The notes under the pieces are model-generated. The model saw only the letters and a list, made by a program, of their open reading frames with translations, searched no databases and was not told where the DNA came from. From an uncultured Neisseria sp. (GTDB lineage: Bacteria; Pseudomonadota; Gammaproteobacteria; Burkholderiales; Neisseriaceae), in contig CALFOA010000403.1 of assembly GCA_937919795.1 (NCBI GenBank), positions 1-10,551 on the forward strand: a stretch of DNA of 10,551 nt, read 5' to 3'. Position 1 is the stretch's first letter; every line of letters begins with the position of its first letter. The position numbers and the translations under genes were made by a program. Positions 1 through 5,820 of this stretch are shown here, piece by piece.

Positions 1-196
1 ATTGTTCCAGAATCTTTAGCCCGTCGATATTCGGCAAGCCCAAATCCAGCACCACCGCATCATAAGGCGCCACTTCCAACGCCGATGCGCCTTGCAGGCC
101 GTCGCGAAACCAATCCACCGCCATGTTCATCTTTTGCAGGCCTCGGTTTAGGCCGTCGCCGATTTGCGGGTCGTCTTCAATCAGTAAAATACGCAT
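1..196 (-). CDS. Two-component response regulator, OmpR/QseB type (N-terminal part, cut by window edge)
   Basis: The first 65 residues of a response regulator run off the left edge of the window. The protein begins [16 protein letters not shown], with the acidic pocket at E7, D8 and D9. The phospho-acceptor is D51 in the segment [13 protein letters not shown], whose Pro and Gly after the Asp are typical of receiver domains. The start resembles QseB/BasR (PmrA)-type regulators, which carry a winged-helix DNA-binding domain C-terminally; that half is not visible here. The ATG at 196 is supported by an AGGA Shine-Dalgarno at 206-203, six bases upstream. The gene diverges from the small acidic gene at 280. 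A partner histidine kinase would be expected further left, outside the window. The family assignment is sure; the exact orthologue and the signal sensed are not. Confidence 0.9.
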   Translation of the reverse strand, partial: MRILLIEDDPQIGDGLNRGLQKMNMAVDWFRDGLQGASALEVAPYDAVVLDLGLPNIDGLKILEQ

Positions 197-219
197 CAGG
201 ATTCCTGTTTAGCCTAGAA

Positions 220-258
220 TTTCAGATGCATTCACTATATCATAATGCCTGTCTGAAA
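220..258. repeat. Inverted pair of uptake sequences, one intact and one eroded
   Basis: An exact TGCCTGTCTGAA uptake sequence lies on the plus strand at 246-257. Facing it at 220-232 is TTTCAGATGCATT, which reads as the reverse complement of the same element with its CTG core shortened to one base. The two arms can pair as TTTCAGA with TCTGAAA (220-226 with 252-258) and GCATT with AATGC (228-232 with 244-248), leaving an asymmetric bulge and an 11-base loop. The pair lies between two divergent genes, so it is not a terminator shared by converging units. Weak -10-like hexamers overlap it on both strands (CATAAT at 241-246 plus; TATGAT at 244-239 minus), but no convincing -35 partners are seen. 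Confidence 0.7.
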
Positions 259-279
259 CCTAAAAACAAGCGCTATCCC

Positions 280-606
280 ATGAATTCCCTGCCTTTCCAA
301 AGCGAAATCGCCGAGCGTATGCTCATCAACACCGAAAACGAACACATCCACCCCGAAGCTGTTTTTGTCCAAACCGCCAACGGCTACTGGCTGGCTTGGC
401 ACGACGGCACCGCCGCGCTGCTGGCGCCGGAAACACCACCCGATATTCCCTGTTTCTGGGTGGAAGGCGCGCACGATTTAGAAGAACTGGTAGCCATGGT
501 TGAAAACGGCGACTTTGACGAACTGGAAGAATTTGACGGCGACGACGATGCTTGGTACCAAGCGCTACACGACCATCATCACGACCACGACAAGGATACA
601 CACTGA
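280..606 (+). CDS. Small acidic protein of unknown function with His/Asp-rich C-terminus
   Basis: This 108-residue protein belongs to no family I recognise. It has no signal peptide or membrane segment, so it is probably cytoplasmic. The N-terminal two thirds (residues 1-75) look like a compact domain with several aromatic residues (GYWLAWHDG at 35-43, IPCFWVEG at 56-63). The end is strongly acidic (residues 78-90, rich in Asp and Glu) and finishes in a His/Asp tail, HDHHHDHDKDTH (97-108), that could bind divalent metal; this is inference. The start at 280 is chosen because the upstream extension of the frame only mirrors the response regulator on the other strand. The ribosome binding site before 280 is weak. 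The stop codon overlaps the start of the following lipoprotein gene by one base (TGATG), so the two are probably translationally coupled. Confidence 0.75.
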   Translation: MNSLPFQSEIAERMLINTENEHIHPEAVFVQTANGYWLAWHDGTAALLAPETPPDIPCFWVEGAHDLEELVAMVENGDFDELEEFDGDDDAWYQALHDHHHDHDKDTH

Positions 607-857
607 TGACATGCCTGCGTTTACCCCGTTTTGTCATACTGCTGCCGCTGGTGTTTTCACTGCAAGGCTGTTTGGTCGCCAGTGCCGTCGATTTGGCCGC
701 GACCACGGTGTTTACCGCCGGTAAACTGGTGGTAAAAGGCACCGGCGCGGTGATTGATGCCGCTATTCCGGATAAAGACGATAAAAAGCAAGATCAGCAA
801 GCCAAGCCGGGGCAACCCTCTTCCGCTGATTATCAACCCACCGCTCCCGCTCAATAA
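606..857 (+). CDS. Small lipoprotein, translationally coupled to the upstream gene
   Basis: An 83-residue predicted lipoprotein. The signal sequence (residues 1-21, with Arg at 5 and 8 and the hydrophobic stretch FVILLPLVFSL) ends in the lipobox LQGC, with C22 as the likely lipidated residue. The mature part has a short hydrophobic, Ala/Val/Thr-rich region (about 26-54) containing GKLVVKGTGAVIDAAIP, then a hydrophilic Lys/Asp/Gln/Pro-rich tail. This recalls small bacterial lipoproteins with a repeated Val-Lys-Gly-Thr pattern, but I do not assign a named function. Residue 23 is Leu rather than Asp, so sorting to the outer membrane is plausible. The ATG overlaps the stop of the preceding gene (606 shared). 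No clear terminator follows; the fbp promoter begins soon after. Confidence 0.8.
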   Translation: MTCLRLPRFVILLPLVFSLQGCLVASAVDLAATTVFTAGKLVVKGTGAVIDAAIPDKDDKKQDQQAKPGQPSSADYQPTAPAQ

Positions 858-881
858 ACGCACGCCGGTACACGCTTAATC

Positions 882-909
882 TCGAATTACAACCGATTAC
901 AGGTATAAT
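882..909 (+). promoter_or_regulatory. Candidate promoter of fbp
   Basis: A perfect TATAAT -10 hexamer sits at 904-909, 44 bases before the fbp start codon. The best -35 candidate is TCGAAT at 882-887, 16 bases upstream, which matches TTGACA at only three positions. The -10 is strong and the -35 weak, so an activator or an unusual promoter may be involved. Supported only by motif and position. Confidence 0.5.
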
Positions 910-953
910 TCAACATTCACCGAACCGGTTTTATTTTAGAGAAAGAAACGATT

Positions 954-1925
954 ATGCAAACCTTCTCCTCCTTCCTGAACGACCATCTGGCCGCCCACCA
1001 ACTGCCCGATGCACTCGGCAGCGTGGTCATCACCACCGTTGAAGCCTGTAAAAACATCAGTACCCAAGTACGTCAAGGCGCACTGGCCGGTGTTCTCGGC
1101 GAAGCCGGTACCGGCAACGTGCAGGGCGAAGATCAGAAAAAGCTGGATGTTATCGCCAATAATCTGTTGATTGAAAAACTGAAAACCAATCTGGCGGTGG
1201 CCGGTTTGGCCAGTGAAGAAGAAGAAACTTTTGTGAGCTGCCATGAAAACGGCGGCTATCTGGTACTGTTCGACCCCTTAGACGGTTCTTCTAATATCGA
1301 TGTAAACATCTCGGTAGGCACCATTTTCTCGATTTTGGCCAAACCGCAAGGGGCGTTGAGCACCGAAAACTTTCTTCAAGCCGGTCGCGACCAAGTGGCC
1401 AGCGGCTATGTGTTATACGGCCCGCAAACCCAATTGGTGCTCACCTTGAAACATGGCGTATTCGTATTCACCCTTGATCACCACAACGAGTTCATCCTCA
1501 CCCACGAAAACCCGCAAGTACCCGAGCAAACCAAAGAATTTGCCATCAACGCTTCCAACCAGCGCCATTGGTACGAACCGGTGCAGCGTTATGTTGACGA
1601 ACTGCTGGCCGGAGAAAATGGCCCACGCGGCAAAAACTACAATATGCGCTGGGTGGCCAGCATGGTTGCAGAAATCCACCGCATTCTGATGCGTGGCGGT
1701 GTGTTCCTTTACCCCGCCGACAAACGCGATCCGGCCAAACCCGGCAAACTGCGCCTGATGTACGAAGCCAATCCCTTGCTGTTGGTTTTGCAACAGGCCG
1801 GCGGCGCAGGCAGCAATACCCAGCAAGATATTCTCGACATCGTTCCCGAAGGCCTCCACCAGCGCGTATCGGTGGTATTGGGCAGCAAGGAAGAAGTGGA
1901 ATATATCAATCGTTTGCATCAGTAA
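954..1925 (+). CDS. fbp: Fructose-1,6-bisphosphatase, class 1
   Basis: Fbp hydrolyses fructose 1,6-bisphosphate to fructose 6-phosphate and phosphate, the committed step of gluconeogenesis in the cytoplasm. At 323 residues it has the usual length for class 1 enzymes. Seen motifs are GEDQKKLDV (58-66), the Glu cluster SEEEE (87-91), and the signature FDPLDGSSN (106-114), which supplies metal-binding Asp residues. Further on are [13 protein letters not shown] (228-240) and the substrate-binding [10 protein letters not shown] (265-274), where Lys265 and Tyr270 fit the family pattern. The start at 954 is supported by a purine-rich AGAGAAAG stretch at 938-945. The gene has its own -10 hexamer upstream and a strong hairpin downstream, so it is probably transcribed alone. 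Known Neisseria lack a standard phosphofructokinase, which makes Fbp mainly anabolic there. Confidence 0.97.
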   Translation: MQTFSSFLNDHLAAHQLPDALGSVVITTVEACKNISTQVRQGALAGVLGEAGTGNVQGEDQKKLDVIANNLLIEKLKTNLAVAGLASEEEETFVSCHENGGYLVLFDPLDGSSNIDVNISVGTIFSILAKPQGALSTENFLQAGRDQVASGYVLYGPQTQLVLTLKHGVFVFTLDHHNEFILTHENPQVPEQTKEFAINASNQRHWYEPVQRYVDELLAGENGPRGKNYNMRWVASMVAEIHRILMRGGVFLYPADKRDPAKPGKLRLMYEANPLLLVLQQAGGAGSNTQQDILDIVPEGLHQRVSVVLGSKEEVEYINRLHQ

Positions 1926-1940
1926 TCAGCGCATCAATTA

Positions 1941-1978
1941 AATGCCTGTCTGAAAAGTTTTGTTTTCAGACAGGCATT
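1941..1978. terminator. Uptake-sequence inverted repeat acting as terminator after fbp
   Basis: Two exact TGCCTGTCTGAA elements face each other (plus at 1943-1954, minus at 1965-1976). They form a perfect 16-bp stem (1941-1956 with 1963-1978) around a six-base loop. It starts 15 bases after the fbp stop. There are four A on one flank of the stem and four T on the other but no long T-run after it, so termination is probable rather than certain. Neisseria species commonly use paired uptake sequences as terminators. Confidence 0.8.
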
Positions 1979-2058
1979 CTCTATCTTGCCGATATTTTTC
2001 ATAATCCTAAACAAGCCCTTCTCTTATTAACACAATTTCCCGCTACAATCGCTGCGCT

Positions 2059-2331
2059 ATGAAACCCTATCGAAGCAAACTGGGGCTTATATTCTCCCTG
2101 CTCTACGGCATGGCAGCCTGGATAATATCGGTCTCGCCTACCGAAGGAAGTTGGAATGGCTTCTTACTGTTTGTACTGGCTCTGCCATTTTCCATTATCA
2201 GCTTGGCTATCACCCATTTTGCTAACCGCTGGCTGGATAATACCCTACCCTTATTTATTCTTCTAAACATGGCTGGTTGGTATGCGATGGGCTGCTTATT
2301 TTCTTACTTTGGCCGAAGAAAAATAAAATGA
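2059..2331 (+). CDS. Small three-helix membrane protein, unknown function
   Basis: A 90-residue hydrophobic protein. Three membrane segments are visible at about residues 9-25, 35-53 and 62-82, with basic residues at both ends (KPYRSK at 2-7, GRRKIK at 85-90). I do not recognise a family. The base and codon use is more AT-rich than in the neighbours: the end reads AGA AAA ATA AAA, codons that are rare in fbp and ppiA. This may indicate a poorly conserved or acquired gene. No clear Shine-Dalgarno precedes the ATG; TACAAT at 2044-2049 lies too close to serve as an ordinary promoter for it. It sits between the fbp terminator and ppiA, in the same direction as both. Confidence 0.6.
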   Translation: MKPYRSKLGLIFSLLYGMAAWIISVSPTEGSWNGFLLFVLALPFSIISLAITHFANRWLDNTLPLFILLNMAGWYAMGCLFSYFGRRKIK

Positions 2332-2402
2332 TGGCTCGCTTTATCGTACTAACCAATAGCCAAAGCCAACTACTTACCACAACACACTCACGAGTAACGA
2401 TT

Positions 2403-2966
2403 ATGAAAAAAATCCTCCCCCTATTCGCCGCCGTCATCAGCCTGACCGCTTTCTCCGCACACGCTGAAACCCGTGCGGTAATCGACACCAATATGGGCAG
2501 TATCCAGCTCTCTTTAGACGAGCAAAAAGCCCCGAAAACCGTAGCCAATTTCGTCAACTACGCACAAAAAGGCTTTTACAACGGCACTATTTTCCACCGC
2601 GTGATCGACGGCTTTATGATTCAAGGCGGCGGTTTTACCCCCAACTTGGTGCAAAAAGCCACCGATAAAGCGATTGTAAACGAAGCCAACAACGGCCTGA
2701 CCAACCAAACCGGTACCATCGCCATGGCGCGCACCGCTTCGCCAAATTCCGCCACCAGCCAGTTCTTCATCAACGTAGCCGATAACGATTTTCTCAACCG
2801 CAAAAATAGCAGCGCACAAGGTGCAGGCTATGCTGTATTCGGCAAAGTCACCAGCGGCATGGATGTGGTGCAGCAAATTGCCCAATCCTCCACCACCGAT
2901 TATGCCCAACATCAGAACGTACCCGTAAATCCGATTGTGATTCAAAAAGTAACGATTCTGAAATAA
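2403..2966 (+). CDS. ppiA: Periplasmic cyclophilin-type peptidyl-prolyl cis-trans isomerase (PpiA-like)
   Basis: This 187-residue enzyme catalyses cis-trans isomerisation of prolyl peptide bonds and is predicted to act in the periplasm as a folding helper. A signal peptide covers residues 1-21, with a likely cut after SAHA and before ETRAV. Cyclophilin motifs follow: FHRVIDGFMIQGGG (64-77) with the catalytic Arg at 66, GTIAMAR (104-110), the core SATSQFFINVADNDFL (116-131), and YAVFGKVTSGMDVVQQI (143-159). It closely resembles E. coli PpiA in these segments. The start at 2403 gives a correct signal peptide and has CGAG at 2391-2394 as a modest ribosome binding site; in-frame codons upstream overlap the membrane-protein gene and add no plausible signal. 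A candidate promoter with a good -10 (TAAAAT, 2324-2329) but poor -35 lies at the end of the preceding gene. Confidence 0.93.
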   Translation: MKKILPLFAAVISLTAFSAHAETRAVIDTNMGSIQLSLDEQKAPKTVANFVNYAQKGFYNGTIFHRVIDGFMIQGGGFTPNLVQKATDKAIVNEANNGLTNQTGTIAMARTASPNSATSQFFINVADNDFLNRKNSSAQGAGYAVFGKVTSGMDVVQQIAQSSTTDYAQHQNVPVNPIVIQKVTILK

Positions 2967-2985
2967 GCCGCTATCACTTCCCCCC

Positions 2986-3020
2986 AACAGCCGCCTGTCT
3001 TTCCGCAGACGGCTGTTTTT
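2986..3020 (+). terminator. Rho-independent terminator of ppiA
   Basis: AACAGCCG (2986-2993) pairs with CGGCTGTT (3010-3017). After one C/A mismatch the stem continues with CTG against CAG, closing an eight-base loop at 2998-3005. A T-run at 3016-3020 follows. It begins 19 bases after the ppiA stop. Parts of the arms resemble degenerate uptake sequences (GCCTGTCT on one arm, CAGACGGC on the other), though neither is a full match. Confidence 0.85.
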
Positions 3021-3039
3021 CTGAATACCATTTCTTCAT

Positions 3040-3059
3040 AAGAAAATATAAATTTTCTT
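3040..3059. promoter_or_regulatory. AT-rich inverted repeat upstream of the YceI gene
   Basis: AAGAAAAT (3040-3047) and ATTTTCTT (3052-3059) form a perfect eight-base inverted repeat around ATAA. It lies 87 bases before the YceI start codon in an AT-rich intergenic stretch. It could be part of a promoter or an operator, but no good -35/-10 pair is evident beside it, and such AT palindromes also occur by chance. Confidence 0.3.
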
Positions 3060-3146
3060 TCAAGCTATATATCAAAGGAAAAGAAACCGTTAAACTAAGC
3101 CCCAGATAAACTTTAAACTTCCTTTCCCAAACCAAGGAGAACCTAA

Positions 3147-3713
3147 ATGAAACAAATCCTAGTTTTTGCCGCTCTCACCGCCGCCATGGCTGCCACCGCA
3201 TCAGCGGCCACTTACAAAATCGACCCACATCACGCCAATGCGCGTTTTGCCATCGATCATTTTGCTACTTCCACCAATATCGGCGGCTTCTATAATCTGG
3301 AAGGCTCAATGGAATTTGACCAAGCCAAGCGCAGCGGCGGCATCGACCTGCGTATTCCGGTAAACACCCTGCAAAGCAGCAGCAACGATTTCACCCAACA
3401 CCTGAAATCGGCAGACCTGTTTAATGCCGAAAAATACCCTGAAATCCGATTTGTTTCCACCCGCTTCCACTTCCAAGGCAACAAAGTTTCCCGTGTAGAC
3501 GGCAAACTCACCATGCTCGGCCAAACCCACCCCGTTAGCCTGAAAGCCAGCAAATTCAACTGCTACCAAAGCCCGATGCTGAAAACCGAAGTGTGCGGCG
3601 GCGACTTTGAAGCCACCATCGACCGCACCAAGTGGGGCATGGATTATCTGGTTAGCGCCGGTATGAGCAAGAATGTGAAACTCAATATCCAAATTGAAGC
3701 AGCCAAACAATAA
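3147..3713 (+). CDS. Secreted YceI-family lipid-binding protein, homologue of meningococcal antigen GNA1030
   Basis: A 188-residue exported protein of the YceI family, a lipocalin-like beta-barrel that binds long isoprenoid or lipid molecules. The signal peptide is residues 1-20 with a likely cut after ATASA. The mature protein begins ATYKIDPHHANARFAIDHF, the typical YceI opening, and continues with GGFYNLEGSMEFDQAKR (46-62), FTQHLKSADLFNAEKYPEIRFVST (82-105) and the end MDYLVSAGMSKNVKLNIQIEAAKQ. Cys139 and Cys150 are the only mature cysteines and may form a disulfide. From memory it matches N. meningitidis NMB1030 (GNA1030), reported to bind ubiquinone-8 and used as a fusion partner in the 4CMenB vaccine. 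A strong AAGGAG ribosome binding site at 3134-3139 fixes the start. It appears monocistronic, between the ppiA terminator and a large palindrome. Confidence 0.95.
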   Translation: MKQILVFAALTAAMAATASAATYKIDPHHANARFAIDHFATSTNIGGFYNLEGSMEFDQAKRSGGIDLRIPVNTLQSSSNDFTQHLKSADLFNAEKYPEIRFVSTRFHFQGNKVSRVDGKLTMLGQTHPVSLKASKFNCYQSPMLKTEVCGGDFEATIDRTKWGMDYLVSAGMSKNVKLNIQIEAAKQ

Positions 3714-3735
3714 ACTGCTAAAAACTTCTTTTAAC

Positions 3736-3777
3736 AAAAACGTTCAGACAGGCATTAATGCCTGTCTGAACGTTTTT
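3736..3777. terminator. Perfect 42-bp palindrome built on two uptake sequences; terminator after the YceI gene
   Basis: Positions 3736-3756 are the exact reverse complement of 3757-3777, with no spacer. The core holds uptake sequences on the minus strand (3743-3754) and plus strand (3759-3770), and both share the same extension to ACGTTTTT. As RNA it folds into a hairpin of roughly 19 bp with a TTAA loop and ends in five T in the plus direction and, by symmetry, in the minus direction too. It begins 23 bases after the YceI stop, so it should work as a bidirectional intrinsic terminator. Confidence 0.9.
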
Positions 3778-3839
3778 ACGGTAGCATCTTACTTCTTTGC
3801 TTATCCCACTCTTTAAAACATTGTATAAGCATTTCCAAT

Positions 3840-3881
3840 ATGCCTGTCAGAAAACTCGCTGGCTCGTTTTCAGACAGGCAT
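3840..3881. repeat. Inverted uptake-sequence pair with one mismatched copy
   Basis: ATGCCTGTCAGAAAAC at 3840-3855 faces GTTTTCAGACAGGCAT at 3866-3881 around a ten-base loop. The minus-strand copy (3869-3880) is an exact uptake sequence. The plus-strand copy (3841-3852) differs by one base, A for T at its ninth position, giving a single A-A mismatch in a 16-bp stem. No T-run follows on either strand. It lies in the convergent gap between the YceI gene and lpdA and may act as a backup terminator. Confidence 0.75.
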
Positions 3882-3893
3882 TTAAATTCCAGC

Positions 3894-3928
3894 CAAAATA
3901 AAAAGCTGCCCGATATTCAAGGCAGCTT
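3894..3928 (-). terminator. Rho-independent terminator of the aceE-aceF-lpdA operon
   Basis: Read on the minus strand, AAGCTGCC (3928-3921) and GGCAGCTT (3910-3903) form an eight-bp stem with a ten-base loop, followed by TTTTATTTT. It begins 27 bases after the lpdA stop. Stem and T-tract together make this a standard intrinsic terminator and the likely end of the pyruvate dehydrogenase transcript. Confidence 0.88.
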
Positions 3929-3955
3929 CCTAATCAAACAACTCAAACCGTTCGA

Positions 3956-5746
3956 TTATTTCTTCTTACGTTGCGGCGGCAAATCGGTGCACACACCCAG
4001 CGCTACTTCCGCAGCCAAACCGATGGTTTCACCCAGAGTCGGGTGTGGGTGGATAGTTTTGCCGATATCGGTGGCATCACAGCCCATCTCAATCGCCAAA
4101 CAGATTTCGCCGATCATATCGCCACCATTCGGGCCAACGATACCGCCACCGATAATCAAGCCGCTGTCGGCGTCGAAAATCAGCTTGGTAAAGCCTTCTT
4201 CGCAGCCGTTGGCAATCGCACGGCCGGAAGCCGCCCACGGGAAGCTGGCTTTGGTGATTTTGATGCCTTGTTCTTTAGCGGAAGTTTCGGTAACGCCTAC
4301 CCAAGCCACTTCCGGTGCGGTGTAGGCCACGCCCGGAATCACGCGGGCATCGAAGAAGGCTTTATGGCCGGCGCAGTTTTCCGCCGCCACATGGCCTTCG
4401 TGTACCGCTTTGTGCGCCAACATCGGCTGACCGACCACATCGCCGATGGCGTAAATATTCGGCACATTGGTACGCTGCTGTTTATCCACTTCGATAAAGC
4501 CGCGATCGGTAACGATCACACCGGCTTTTTCCGCGTCAATCAGCTTGCCGTTAGGCGCACGGCCGGCAGCTACCAGCACCAAATCGTAACGCTGCGGCTC
4601 TTTCGGTGCTTTTTCGCCTTCGAAAGTCACATAAATGCCGTCTTCTTTGGCATCTACCGCTACGGTTTTGGTGTTGGTCATGATGTTGTCGAAACGGTAT
4701 TCGTTCAGTTTCTGCCAAACTTTTACCAAATCGCGATCGGCACCCTGCATCAGGCCGTCCATCATTTCTACCACATCCAAGCGGGTGCCCAATGTGCTGT
4801 ATACCGTACCCATTTCCAAGCCGATGATGCCGCCGCCGATAATCAGCATTTTTTGCGGCACTTCTTTCAGTGCCAGCGCGCCGGTAGAATCGACAATACG
4901 CGGATCTTTCGGAATAAACGGCAGGTTCACCACACGGCTGCCGACGGCGATGATGGCATTTTTAAACGCCACCACTTTTTTGGCACCGGTTTCAGTCGCT
5001 TGCTCGTATTCGCTACTTTCGGTTACCGCCACTTCAATGTGGTTGGCATCCAAAAACTTACCAAGCCCCTGAATCACATCCACTTTGCGGGCTTTGGCCA
5101 TGCCACTCAAACCGGTAGTCAGCTTGCCGATCACTTTTTCTTTGTAACCGCGCAGCATATCGATATCGATTTCCGGCTCGGGATAAGAAATACCGTTGGC
5201 TTTCAAATGGCGTACTTCGTCAATCACCGCCGCATTGTGCAGCAAGGCTTTAGAAGGAATACAGCCCACGTTCAGGCACACACCGCCCAAAGTGCTGTAT
5301 TGCTCGATAATCGCCACTTTCAGGCCTTCATCGGCTGCGGCAAAAGCAGCGGAATAACCGCCGGGGCCACCGCCCAATACTACTACATCGTATTCGGCAT
5401 CCGATGTACCGCCAAACTGAGCGGCTTGCGGGGCAGCAGCCGCTTTCGGCGCTTCTTGAACCGGTGCGGCGGCAGGTGCAGCTTCCGCTTTAGGGGCTTC
5501 GACAGCCGCAGCAGCTTCGATTACTGCAATCACACCGCCTTCGGAAATTTTGTCGCCTACTTTAACCTTTACTTCTTTCACCACACCGGCCGCATCAGCA
5601 GGCACATCCATGGTGGCTTTGTCGGTTTCCAGGGTAATCAAGGTATCTTCAAGGGCAACCGTATCGCCGGTTTTGATTTCGACCGCGATGATGTCCACAT
5701 TTTCATTGCCGCCGATATCGGGGACTTTTAATTCAATCAAACTCAT
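3956..5746 (-). CDS. lpdA: Dihydrolipoyl dehydrogenase (E3) with N-terminal lipoyl domain, P64k type
   Basis: LpdA reoxidises dihydrolipoamide on E2, passing electrons through a disulfide and FAD to NAD+. At 596 residues it exceeds the usual 470 or so because of an N-terminal lipoyl domain (about 1-78, lipoyl Lys43 in ETDKATM) and an Ala/Pro linker (about 79-112). The catalytic part follows: FAD-binding GGGPGG (125-130), redox-active GGVCLNVGCIPSK with Cys157 and Cys162, NAD-binding GGGIIG (304-309), second FAD motif YAIGDV (432-437), and the active-site HPTLGE with His568 and Glu573. This is the arrangement of the meningococcal P64k antigen. It is the last gene of the operon, 74 bases after aceF, with a purine-rich GAAAGAAG before the ATG and a terminator after it. 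By hand alignment its lipoyl DNA is closer to the first lipoyl domain of aceF than that domain is to the second. Confidence 0.97.
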   Translation of the reverse strand: MSLIELKVPDIGGNENVDIIAVEIKTGDTVALEDTLITLETDKATMDVPADAAGVVKEVKVKVGDKISEGGVIAVIEAAAAVEAPKAEAAPAAAPVQEAPKAAAAPQAAQFGGTSDAEYDVVVLGGGPGGYSAAFAAADEGLKVAIIEQYSTLGGVCLNVGCIPSKALLHNAAVIDEVRHLKANGISYPEPEIDIDMLRGYKEKVIGKLTTGLSGMAKARKVDVIQGLGKFLDANHIEVAVTESSEYEQATETGAKKVVAFKNAIIAVGSRVVNLPFIPKDPRIVDSTGALALKEVPQKMLIIGGGIIGLEMGTVYSTLGTRLDVVEMMDGLMQGADRDLVKVWQKLNEYRFDNIMTNTKTVAVDAKEDGIYVTFEGEKAPKEPQRYDLVLVAAGRAPNGKLIDAEKAGVIVTDRGFIEVDKQQRTNVPNIYAIGDVVGQPMLAHKAVHEGHVAAENCAGHKAFFDARVIPGVAYTAPEVAWVGVTETSAKEQGIKITKASFPWAASGRAIANGCEEGFTKLIFDADSGLIIGGGIVGPNGGDMIGEICLAIEMGCDATDIGKTIHPHPTLGETIGLAAEVALGVCTDLPPQRKKK

Positions 5747-5768
5747 GTTGCTTCTTTCTCTGTCAAGG

Positions 5769-5812
5769 TTTCAGACAGGCATCATCTGTATTTAAACCAT
5801 GCCTGTCTGAAA
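5769..5812. repeat. Inverted uptake-sequence pair between aceF and lpdA
   Basis: Exact uptake sequences lie on the minus strand at 5770-5781 and the plus strand at 5800-5811. They form a perfect 14-bp stem (5769-5782 with 5799-5812) around a 16-base loop. The hairpin begins nine bases after the aceF stop on the minus strand and ends 22 bases before the lpdA start. No T-run follows in the operon direction, so read-through into lpdA is expected, perhaps with attenuation or mRNA processing here. Confidence 0.85.
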
Positions 5813-5820
5813 AGCCATAC

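Noticed and set aside
228..239. TATAGTGAAT on the minus strand, resembling the end of a Correia element
   Set aside because: Only a short one-sided match, with no second terminal repeat or internal Correia sequence.
85..279. N-terminal extension of the acidic protein to an ATG at 85
   Set aside because: The extra 65 codons overlap the response regulator on the other strand and an uptake sequence, and read as antisense noise. Start 280 is more likely.
2277..2402. Upstream in-frame start for the cyclophilin
   Set aside because: It overlaps the preceding membrane-protein gene and would bury a well-formed signal peptide that begins at 2403.
2980..2985. Run of six C after ppiA as a phase-variable tract
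   Set aside because: It is intergenic, downstream of a stop codon and just before a terminator, so length change would not switch any gene seen here.
3971..5731. A 586-codon open frame on the plus strand, antisense to lpdA
   Set aside because: It exactly shadows lpdA and results from that gene's codon pattern. The translation is rich in His, Phe and Arg with no domain, and lpdA has every catalytic motif.
5761..5766. Perfect TTGACA on the minus strand before lpdA
   Set aside because: A -10 at normal spacing would fall inside lpdA downstream of its start codon, so it cannot drive the full gene.
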